Of a stretch of 5,342 nt of DNA, positions 1 through 5,189 are shown piece by piece (the stretch's first letter is position 1; every line of letters begins with the position of its first letter). Location of the stretch: NCBI GenBank assembly GCA_020350905.1, contig CP070843.1, forward strand, positions 3,394,968 to 3,400,309. Reading direction: 5' to 3'. Origin of the DNA: Deltaproteobacteria bacterium (GTDB lineage: Bacteria > Desulfobacterota > Syntrophobacteria > BM002). The position numbers and the translations under genes are program-made. Under the pieces are notes generated by a model. The model had not been told where the DNA came from. It saw nothing but the letters and a program-made list of their open reading frames with translations, and made no database searches.

Positions 1-214
1 GATATCTCTCCTCTTCCTCAGGGATTCCTGTGAAGCGAACTCCCATACCTCGCGGGGTTAGGTCATCATCAGGACCGTGGATGGTTGTCCAGACCACCTC
101 AGCAGCCACATCCTCAATGGCGTGGTCGGGAGACTTAATAGTCAATTTACAGGTCTCACTCAATCGCAACGGCCTGCGGCAGCGCATAAATGCCCCATTA
201 TTGTTGATATTCAT
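1..214 (-). CDS. PilZ-domain protein, partial (C-terminal end beyond window; N-terminal part missing or frameshifted)
   Basis: Reading the minus strand from the ATG at 214 gives 71 codons that run off the left edge. The translation fits the second half of a PilZ domain, a small beta-barrel that usually binds cyclic di-GMP. It has NINNNGAFMRC (residues 2-12, the place of the D/NxSxxG motif, with Asn where Ser is usual), a VVW strand at 40-42, and GMGVRFTGIP at 56-65. The RxxxR motif that normally precedes these is absent. PilZ-like sequence (A-D-G-V-I) continues for five codons upstream of this ATG before two tandem in-frame stops at 230-235, so the ATG is probably not the ancestral start. The Shine-Dalgarno is weak. 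The gene may be a truncated or frameshifted remnant, or ligand binding may be lost. PilZ assignment is moderately firm; functionality is doubtful. Confidence 0.65.
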   Translation of the reverse strand, partial: MNINNNGAFMRCRRPLRLSETCKLTIKSPDHAIEDVAAEVVWTTIHGPDDDLTPRGMGVRFTGIPEEEERY

Positions 215-280
215 AATGACACCATCCGCTCATCAAATTGCAGAAGCGAAGCATAGTGACCTAATGACGGCGCCGCCCTA

Positions 281-329
281 TGACCAATGTACAATGCGAA
301 ATGCCAAATGATGAATGACTAATGACTTG
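281..329. repeat. Degenerate 7-bp tandem repeat, TGNNNAA, seven units
   Basis: Seven consecutive heptamers starting at 281, 288, 295, 302, 309, 316 and 323 each begin with TG. The first six end in AA; the last, TGACTTG, is degenerate. The middle three bases vary (ACC, TAC, CGA, CCA, ATG, ACT). The array lies between the PilZ remnant and the 466 gene and has no coding potential of its own. Degenerate heptamer arrays are known as non-coding repeats in several bacterial lineages; their function is unknown. Confidence 0.7.
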
Positions 330-355
330 CCTTCTGCTCTATGCTCTTTGCCTAC
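328..355. repeat. Degenerate 7-bp tandem repeat, TGCYYWN type, four units
   Basis: Immediately after the TGNNNAA array, the repeat continues with a different heptamer: TGCCTTC, TGCTCTA, TGCTCTT and TGCCTAC, at 328, 335, 342 and 349. Phase shifts by two bases relative to the first array, so this is a separate repeat with the same period. Confidence 0.6.
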
Positions 356-358
356 CGT

Positions 359-382
359 AATCCCTGAATCCCTAAATCTCAC
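359..382. repeat. Degenerate 8-bp tandem repeat, AATCCCTR, three units
   Basis: Three consecutive octamers at 359, 367 and 375 (AATCCCTG, AATCCCTA, AATCTCAC). It closes the run of short repeats and ends about 15 bp before the candidate -35 box of the next gene. Confidence 0.55.
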
Positions 383-396
383 ACCCTTCAATTGAA

Positions 397-426
397 TTGA
401 CAGGCATACTTTCAAACTGATATCTG
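397..426 (+). promoter_or_regulatory. Possible sigma70 promoter for the GalT/HIT-like gene
   Basis: A perfect TTGACA -35 box lies at 397-402. It is followed after 18 bp by TATCTG (421-426), a poor -10 that keeps only the first three consensus bases. Predicted transcription start would be about 30 bp before the ATG at 466. The strong -35 with a weak -10 suggests a weak or activator-dependent promoter, or chance. Confidence 0.35.
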
Positions 427-465
427 ATCGCATAGCATAAACATCCAAACGAGAAAGGAATCACC

Positions 466-2097
466 ATGAAGGACCTCTTTCCCGGAACCTGCGTTGCTCC
501 CTCGGGTGAGTTTGTGTACTGTATCCACAAGCCACACTTCACCGGATTTAACCTGCGGGAAACTGACTACCTGGTAAACCTGGGAAATACCTCAGACCAG
601 GAACCGATCAATAACGCCGATAACTTCCCTGAAAACAATGTGGACGTTGCCGCAGGAGAATGGATTTTCGAGATCCCCAACAGTTTTCCCTTCATGGGAG
701 CAACCTTCATTCTCAAGTCAAAGGCCGACCAAACCGCGGGCAGTAGTAATCCCTTCAACCATATAATGACCGGGTCGCTTGGGGAGAACCAGGAGTCGGA
801 TCTCGAGACTCAGTCTCGAGGAGCCCTCCTATCGCTGGCCTCAACCTCTGACGATCCCGTGCTTCTTGCAAAGCTCGCCGAAAAGTCATGTCGATTCTCT
901 TATGACAATGAGAGCGGCGCAGTTTCCGGCATGATCTATGAAAAAACCGATGGAGGGGCATTGCGTCCGCTCATCTTGGACAATCACCTGTTTCAGCTGG
1001 TTTCTAACAATCAATTTCTTCCGGATGAATACAAACGGTACATGGTTTTGCTTCCAGGGGCTCAAGGAACAAATCCGATTGTTGGCGAATACACCCAAGG
1101 CGACACACACATCTGGGAATATATGCGAAAAAACAGCTACATTCCCTGGGGTCATTACGCGGCCAACATGGCCCACGACGCTGTTCGCTACAAGATCCAG
1201 TCCCTCTCAGGGGACGATATAGTTGGCCTGCGCCACCTCTACTACCAGAGGATCTATGTTCAGCTCGCAGCTGAGTTGGGCGTACCCCTGGGGGTCGGGC
1301 GGCGACCATTGACATTAGAGAAACTGGAGGCTCTGCGGCTGACTGTCCTCGGTGAAATAAGGAGTCGCAACAAATCCAGCAATGATTTGCCCTTCAACGT
1401 CACAATGTGGGGCCAGAACTTCGGTTTCGATCTCTCGTGCTCCGGCTACCGACTTGCTGCCTCCCATCAGCAGGTACACCAGCAGTTCGCCCTCGTTCCT
1501 TCACGAGTGTTTGCATATGCCTCCGGTAATAACGAAACCAATCTTTGTACCATGCCCGCCTACACCCAAACCAATCTGGTGATGCAATTCGCCAGGGAGT
1601 ATCGAGAGAAGACCGGCAGGGGTTTTTTTGACACGTACCTCGAGGCCATCGGAAACAATCAGAGGGTGGACGGCAGGGTGGACGAGGAAAGCGCCCTCTT
1701 CTTTTACCAGGACGAGAACATAATCGCTTTTGTCCCCAAGGCCCAGCGTTCCCAGGGGGAAGTTCAGATAATGACAAAGGTGAGGTGTGGGAATATTCTT
1801 GAGGCCGACGCTGAAATCCGCGCTTCCCTGGACCGTGCCCTTCTGCTCACCATGAAAGTGTTGGAAAACCTGGGCGTGGAGATGTTCGTCGCTTTAGAAA
1901 TACCCAAGAGGTTGGATAACCCAGACACCGATCAGCGTCTGCTCTACTGTTTTTTACCCCGGCACCCAAAGTCCCCCGGGGGGTTCAGCGAGTTTCAGCA
2001 ACGGTGGATAAGCAACCACTACCCGGAAGACTTCGCCAGGGCTTGTCGAGATGAGCTAGAGAGCATCCTAGAAGATGAGACTTGGGAAGAGCTCTAG
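466..2097 (+). CDS. Divergent GalT/HIT-superfamily protein (nucleotidyltransferase- or phosphorylase-like), 543 aa
   Basis: Function is not established; the call rests on fold-level motifs. The N-terminal part has WIFEIPNSFPFMGATFIL (residues 66-83), which resembles the first beta hairpin of GalT/HIT proteins. A second block, MWGQNFGFDLSCSGYRLAASHQQVHQQF (314-341), occupies the place of the HIT catalytic strand, with SHQQVHQQF at 333-341. If aligned to GalT HPHGQ, H338 would be the nucleophile and Q340 the conserved Gln, while the usual first His is replaced by Gln. The C-terminal half (IIAFVPKAQRSQGEVQIMTK, 419-438, then a helix through about 470) resembles the second HIT-like repeat of GalT. 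The protein is longer than typical GalT (about 350 residues), with an extra central segment around 140-300. No signal peptide or membrane segment is visible, so it is probably cytosolic. The start is supported by AGAAAGGA six bases upstream. HisHF follows 122 bp downstream on the same strand. It could instead be a separate uncharacterised family. Confidence 0.5.
   Translation: MKDLFPGTCVAPSGEFVYCIHKPHFTGFNLRETDYLVNLGNTSDQEPINNADNFPENNVDVAAGEWIFEIPNSFPFMGATFILKSKADQTAGSSNPFNHIMTGSLGENQESDLETQSRGALLSLASTSDDPVLLAKLAEKSCRFSYDNESGAVSGMIYEKTDGGALRPLILDNHLFQLVSNNQFLPDEYKRYMVLLPGAQGTNPIVGEYTQGDTHIWEYMRKNSYIPWGHYAANMAHDAVRYKIQSLSGDDIVGLRHLYYQRIYVQLAAELGVPLGVGRRPLTLEKLEALRLTVLGEIRSRNKSSNDLPFNVTMWGQNFGFDLSCSGYRLAASHQQVHQQFALVPSRVFAYASGNNETNLCTMPAYTQTNLVMQFAREYREKTGRGFFDTYLEAIGNNQRVDGRVDEESALFFYQDENIIAFVPKAQRSQGEVQIMTKVRCGNILEADAEIRASLDRALLLTMKVLENLGVEMFVALEIPKRLDNPDTDQRLLYCFLPRHPKSPGGFSEFQQRWISNHYPEDFARACRDELESILEDETWEEL
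802..820. repeat. Perfect 9-bp inverted repeat with a 1-bp centre inside the GalT/HIT-like gene
   Basis: CTCGAGACT (802-810) and AGTCTCGAG (812-820) are exact reverse complements around a single C. The element encodes residues of D-L-E-T-Q-S-R-G, in a region with no recognised motif. It may be a protein-binding site, an RNA hairpin or chance. Confidence 0.6.
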
Positions 2098-2149
2098 CCG
2101 CTGCATTTCATAATCATGATCGGCTTGCTGCCCAAGTTATCAATGGGAC

Positions 2150-2178
2150 TTGTCTTAATCGAAATTGTGGTGTAAGAA
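2150..2178 (+). promoter_or_regulatory. Weak promoter-like pair upstream of hisHF
   Basis: TTGTCT (2150-2155, four of six matches to TTGACA) is separated by exactly 17 bp from TAAGAA (2173-2178, three of six matches to TATAAT). It lies in the 122-bp gap before the fused his gene. No terminator hairpin with a T-run is seen in the gap, so read-through from the upstream gene is equally possible. Confidence 0.2.
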
Positions 2179-2219
2179 ACGCCATTACTGAATTCTTTAG
2201 GGGGTAGACAGGATAGAAG

Positions 2220-3791
2220 ATGATAGCTTTTCTGGATTACGGTGCCGGCAATGTCAGGAGCGTCATTAACGGTATCGAAAGCCTGGGCGAGAAGGTCAAG
2301 GTTGTCAAGACGGCTGAGGACATCCTGTCTGCCGAAAGACTGGTTTTTCCAGGGGTAGGGGCTTTCGGCAGCATGATGCAAATCCTGAATGAGAAGAAGT
2401 ACGTTGGACCCCTGAAATCATATCTCCAATCGGGTCGGCCGTTTCTGGGAATCTGCTTGGGGTTACAGGCCCTGTTCGAAGGCAGCGAAGAAGCCCCCGA
2501 TGTCCAGGGTTTGGGCTTCATTCCTGGTATGGTGCGAAGGTTTGACATCAATCTCTCGGTTCCGCACATCGGCTGGAACGGTCTCAATTTCAAGCAGCCC
2601 TCGCGGATTTTCACCGGACTTCGTGGCGATGAAAAGTTCTACTTTGTCCATTCATACCATGTGGTTCCCACGGATGACGGGGCTGTCCTGACAACAACCG
2701 ACTACGAGAGGGAATTCGTTAGCTCCATTCAGACAGATAACATCATCGCCACCCAGTTCCACCCGGAAAAGAGTGGCAGCGCCGGGCTCCGGATTCTAAA
2801 GAACTTTCTCGACACCAGCGTTGAGCAAGCCAGGCCTGTCAGAGATACCAGGTCAACCAGGCTCGCCAAACGCATTATCGCCTGTCTGGACGTCCGTGCA
2901 ACCGACCAGGGGGATCTGGTGGTCACCAAGGGGGACCAGTACGACGTCAGGGAGAAAGGGGCTGTCAGGAATCTCGGCAAACCAGTGGAACTAGCAAGAC
3001 GCTACTACCAGGAGGGAGCTGACGAGATCACCTTCCTTAATATTACGGGTTTCAGGGATTTTCCCCTGGAAGATATGCCAATGCTCGAGGTGCTGCGGCA
3101 GACTTCCGAGAATGTCTTTGTGCCGCTGACCATCGGTGGCGGAATCAGAGATTATATAGACAAGAACGGGCGGCTATACAGGGCTCTAGAGGTCGCTTCT
3201 GAATACTTCAGGTCCGGGGCAGACAAGGTTTCCATTGGTAGCGATGCGGTTCTGATAGTCGAGGAGTATTTGAAAACCGGGCGAAAAACCGGCCGGAGTT
3301 CCATCGAAGAGATATCCCGGGTTTACGGCAACCAGGCGGTGGTCATCTCCATTGATCCAAAAAGGGTGTATGTACAGTCGGCGGATGCGGTCAGGCATCA
3401 AGTGATCGAGACGGCCATCCCGGGCCCCAACGGTGAGCGGTGCTGCTGGTACCAGTGCACCATCAAGGGTGGCCGAGAAGGCAGGGACCTAGACGCGGTC
3501 ACCCTGGCTCAGGTCTGCGAGCAGTTGGGTGCAGGAGAAATCCTGCTGAATTGTATCGACAGGGACGGAACCAACCTGGGATTTGATCTGGAGCTGGTCA
3601 ACGCGGTGAGCGACGGTGTTTCCATTCCGGTCATCGCCTCTAGTGGTGCCGGCAATGCAGAACATTTCTACGAAGTCTTCACCGGGACTGAAGCCGAATC
3701 AGCCCTGGCCGCTGGCATATTCCACCGCAGAGAGGTTCCCATAGGGGATGTGAAGAATTATTTGAAGGGCAAGGTGGAGGTCAGACTTTGA
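2220..3791 (+). CDS. hisHF: Fused imidazole glycerol phosphate synthase HisH-HisF, HIS7-type, 523 aa
   Basis: This is a single-chain glutamine amidotransferase/cyclase that converts PRFAR plus glutamine-derived ammonia into IGP and AICAR, the fifth step of histidine synthesis, in the cytosol. Residues 1 to about 200 are the class I amidotransferase: PGVGAFG (44-50), nucleophile C79 in GICLG, and H181 and E183 in QFHPEKS. After a short linker, residues 213-523 form the cyclase barrel, with acid-base aspartates D224 (ACLDV) and D447 (NCIDRDG) and the phosphate-binding GGGIR (306-310). The HisF part is about 310 residues, longer than the usual bacterial 250. It carries the extra segments of fungal and plant HIS7 enzymes (KGDQYDVRE, LNITGFRD where bacteria have LDITAS, EVASEYFRSGADK, NPGPNGE-like PGPNGE, YQCTIKGGREGR). 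All catalytic residues are present, so it should be active. The start is backed by AGGA six bases upstream. No other his gene is adjacent. Confidence 0.95.
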   Translation: MIAFLDYGAGNVRSVINGIESLGEKVKVVKTAEDILSAERLVFPGVGAFGSMMQILNEKKYVGPLKSYLQSGRPFLGICLGLQALFEGSEEAPDVQGLGFIPGMVRRFDINLSVPHIGWNGLNFKQPSRIFTGLRGDEKFYFVHSYHVVPTDDGAVLTTTDYEREFVSSIQTDNIIATQFHPEKSGSAGLRILKNFLDTSVEQARPVRDTRSTRLAKRIIACLDVRATDQGDLVVTKGDQYDVREKGAVRNLGKPVELARRYYQEGADEITFLNITGFRDFPLEDMPMLEVLRQTSENVFVPLTIGGGIRDYIDKNGRLYRALEVASEYFRSGADKVSIGSDAVLIVEEYLKTGRKTGRSSIEEISRVYGNQAVVISIDPKRVYVQSADAVRHQVIETAIPGPNGERCCWYQCTIKGGREGRDLDAVTLAQVCEQLGAGEILLNCIDRDGTNLGFDLELVNAVSDGVSIPVIASSGAGNAEHFYEVFTGTEAESALAAGIFHRREVPIGDVKNYLKGKVEVRL

Positions 3792-3806
3792 ACTCAGCTC
3801 TGCATC

Positions 3807-3835
3807 TTGACACTCCAGCTCTTCGCTTTTATAAT
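3807..3835 (+). promoter_or_regulatory. Perfect consensus sigma70 promoter for the CBM48 gene
   Basis: TTGACA (3807-3812) and TATAAT (3830-3835) are exact consensus boxes separated by the optimal 17 bp. The predicted start is near 3842, giving a leader of about 50 nt before the ATG at 3892. It gives the CBM48 gene strong transcription independent of hisHF. Confidence 0.8.
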
Positions 3836-3891
3836 CCACCACTTCCAACGTGCTTTGACTAAATGTTTTACCCCAAATAGGAGGCAGGGCC

Positions 3892-4188
3892 ATGCTAAAG
3901 AAAAACTATTCAAAGACAGGGCGATTGTGCCGCGTTACCTTCGACCTACCGGCAGAGATTAACGCTACCAGGGCAGTGCTGTGCGGCGACTTTAATGAGT
4001 GGAGTAACACAGCCAATGCCATGAAACTCAGGAAGGACGGCAGGTTCAGTACCACCCTCTCCCTAACCGCAGGTCAAACATATCGATTCAAGTATTTGCT
4101 GGACGACCACCGATGGGAAAACGACCATGCTGCAGATGGTTATGAGCCAAACGACTTCGGCACAGAAGATTCCATGGTCAAGGTTTAA
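3892..4188 (+). CDS. Stand-alone CBM48 / AMPK-type glycogen-binding domain protein, 98 aa
   Basis: The whole protein is one early-set (isoamylase N-terminal, CBM48) beta-sandwich domain, the kind that binds alpha-glucan in glycogen branching and debranching enzymes and in the AMPK beta subunit. Visible motifs in order are VLCGDFNEW (29-37), DGRFSTTLSL (49-58), YRFKYLLDDHRWEND (64-78) and ADGYEPNDFG (81-90). The residues that contact sugar in AMPK-type CBMs appear to have counterparts in W37, K67, W75 and N87. No catalytic domain is attached and no signal peptide is seen, so it probably acts in the cytosol as a glucan-binding adaptor or regulator; this role is inferred. Start choice is firm: a strong AGGAGG (3879-3884) lies seven bases upstream. 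A consensus promoter precedes it. No glycogen enzyme gene is adjacent. Confidence 0.88.
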   Translation: MLKKNYSKTGRLCRVTFDLPAEINATRAVLCGDFNEWSNTANAMKLRKDGRFSTTLSLTAGQTYRFKYLLDDHRWENDHAADGYEPNDFGTEDSMVKV

Positions 4189-4318
4189 CGCGGTTGTGAA
4201 CAGGTATGAGGTAGGTGAATAAATGTGGCTTTCTCCACAGGCTGCTGCTATTATGGTGCCGGCCGCACGCGATTGAAGAACTCTCAGCTGCATACAGCCC
4301 TGACCACAACAATTCGCT

Positions 4319-4324
4319 AAGGGA
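4319..4324 (+). promoter_or_regulatory. Ribosome binding site fixing the start of the 67-aa gene
   Basis: AAGGGA sits six bases before the ATG at 4331 but directly abuts the alternative ATG at 4325, so 4331 is the likelier start. Confidence 0.6.
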
Positions 4325-4330
4325 ATGAAC

Positions 4331-4534
4331 ATGCCGATGATCAGAAATATTTCTCGCACAAAGATCATTTTGGAGCACGTGCAAGACGAACCCCTAGCCA
4401 TCGAACCCAACGAAACCGTAGAAGTGCCTGCGGAAGCCCTGTCTCTTCCTCTCGTCCGCCACTATATAGAGGTGAAGCGACTTGATATAATTCGCAAGCA
4501 AACACAGATGTCCTCTGTAGTACTTTCACGGTGA
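4331..4534 (+). CDS. Small hypothetical protein, 67 aa
   Basis: I do not recognise this protein. It is short and mixed in charge, with no signal peptide, membrane helix or cysteine. It shows a strand-rich N-terminal half (KIILEHVQDEPLAIEPNETVEVP, from residue 11), then LPLVRHYIEVKRLDII (39-54). The pattern of a proline-glutamate turn before a Thr-Val strand, followed by a short helix and a final hydrophobic strand, suggests a compact beta-rich domain. An ATG at 4325 would add two residues but leaves no spacing for the AAGGGA site. It lies 142 bp after the CBM48 gene on the same strand; whether it is co-transcribed is unclear, as no terminator with a T-run is seen between them. The coherent ribosome binding site and plausible hydrophobic pattern favour a real gene. 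Confidence 0.6.
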   Translation: MPMIRNISRTKIILEHVQDEPLAIEPNETVEVPAEALSLPLVRHYIEVKRLDIIRKQTQMSSVVLSR

Positions 4535-4562
4535 GAGGCCAGCCCCGAGCGCAGCTCTCGTA

Positions 4563-4602
4563 AATACTCCATTACCCAAACACTCCATTACGCCAGTAAT
4601 CC
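4563..4602. repeat. Degenerate 8-bp tandem repeat, five units, between convergent genes
   Basis: Five octamers follow each other from 4563: AATACTCC, ATTACCCA, AACACTCC, ATTACGCC and AGTAATCC. The decamer ACTCCATTAC occurs twice (4566-4575 and 4582-4591), exactly 16 bp apart. Same style of array as at 281-382 but with a different unit. Confidence 0.65.
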
Positions 4603-4657
4603 ACAATTGAGGCTTAGGGTAGCAAAGCCATCCCTCTAACATCTCTCACTTTGCATC

Positions 4658-5053
4658 TCAATGTGAATGATCTTTATCATCTCGAAACACTATGAATGGT
4701 TCGATTTCTTGTGCTTCTTCATTATCAGAGGAGATGGGACTAAATGATTCGCAGTAGCTATCAGTGTCTCCCCAACAGGTGGTGGCTATGCTGGGAGGTG
4801 CTTCACCGGGGGAACTACTGTAGTGACCCAGAAAGCCTTCCTCTGGTACTTGCCTGATTTGGATTATGTCTTCCAGATAGACTTTCGTAACAAACTGGAA
4901 GATATCCTCATCTTTTTGGAGCTTGTTTATGAGGTGATGAAATTCATCGACCGAGGCTTCAATATCATCCGCTTCAACCATACATGTAAACCAACCGTGC
5001 GTTGGTTCTCCTTTGTATTCTCCATCAAATGAGAAATGAGCAAGGTAGAGCAT
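4658..5053 (-). CDS. Hypothetical acidic protein, 131 aa
   Basis: No family was recognised. The first 75 residues look like a compact alpha/beta domain: strand MLYLAHFSFDG, then GEPTHGWFTCMVEADD (16-30), a helix IEASVDEFHHLINKLQKDEDIF (31-52), and strands FVTKVYLEDIIQIRQVP (54-70). The rest (from about 78) is rich in Ser, Pro, Asp and Glu and is probably flexible. The protein is strongly acidic, without signal peptide or membrane segment, so it is likely soluble and cytosolic. The start is well supported: on the minus strand AGGAG lies seven bases before the ATG. A candidate promoter and an inverted repeat lie just upstream. It converges on the 67-aa gene and diverges from the DUF6499-like gene. 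Its coding region looks richer in A and T than hisHF, which may hint at a different origin; this was judged by eye. Confidence 0.75.
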   Translation of the reverse strand: MLYLAHFSFDGEYKGEPTHGWFTCMVEADDIEASVDEFHHLINKLQKDEDIFQFVTKVYLEDIIQIRQVPEEGFLGHYSSSPGEAPPSIATTCWGDTDSYCESFSPISSDNEEAQEIEPFIVFRDDKDHSH

Positions 5054-5102
5054 TTCAAAGCTCCTGCTAAGTTATTGAAATTATTAGATGTGGGGCTTGC
5101 CT

Positions 5103-5133
5103 GGGTGCCAAAATTTTGCATTATTCTGCACCC
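5103..5133. promoter_or_regulatory. Inverted repeat with internal palindrome at the minus-strand transcription start; operator candidate
   Basis: GGGTGC (5103-5108) and GCACCC (5128-5133) are perfect complements. They enclose a 10-bp palindrome CAAAATTTTG (5109-5118). The element touches the proposed -10 box at 5134 and covers the predicted start near 5127, where a repressor would block the 131-aa gene. In RNA it could also form a leader hairpin. Confidence 0.4.
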
Positions 5134-5162
5134 TATATACACCCATTTTCCGCATTTTGCAA
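5134..5162 (-). promoter_or_regulatory. Candidate promoter for the 131-aa gene
   Basis: On the minus strand, TTGCAA (5162-5157) is followed after exactly 17 bp by TATATA (5139-5134); each box matches consensus at four of six positions. The predicted start is near 5127, leaving a leader of about 73 nt. Confidence 0.4.
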
Positions 5163-5189
5163 AGGAGCGTTAAATCTGGTAAGTTTATA

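Noticed and set aside
30..311. Plus-strand open frame of 93 codons
   Set aside because: It runs antisense to the PilZ reading frame and into the heptamer repeats; the translation has no domain-like pattern and no ribosome binding site.
1004..1777. Minus-strand open frames of 103 and 125 codons inside the GalT/HIT-like gene
   Set aside because: They are antisense to a well-supported gene, rich in Arg, Pro and Gly as expected for shadow frames, and lack start signals.
2237..2614. Minus-strand open frame of 125 codons inside hisHF
   Set aside because: It is antisense to clear HisH coding sequence with catalytic residues; no homology-like pattern.
4224..4239. TGTGG-CTTTCT-CCACA hairpin after the CBM48 gene as a terminator
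   Set aside because: The stem is only five pairs and no T-run follows, so it does not meet the form of an intrinsic terminator.
4063..4410. Minus-strand open frame of 115 codons across the CBM48 end and the next gene
   Set aside because: It overlaps two plus-strand genes with good ribosome binding sites, and its own translation shows no coherent domain.
4533..4559. GAGAG/CTCTC and GAGC-GCA-GCTC pairings after the 67-aa gene as a terminator
   Set aside because: Stems are short and mutually overlapping, with no downstream T-run.
4563..4602. CRISPR-like reading of the repeated ACTCCATTAC
   Set aside because: Repeats of 10 bp at 16-bp spacing within an 8-bp periodic array are far too short for CRISPR repeats and spacers.
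4616..4635. AGGG/CCCT pairing as a terminator for the 131-aa gene
   Set aside because: Four pairs with a mismatched interior and no T-run in either direction.
4823..5142. Open frames at 4823-5032 (plus) and 4927-5142 (minus)
   Set aside because: Both overlap the 131-aa gene, whose AGGAG site and spacing are much better.
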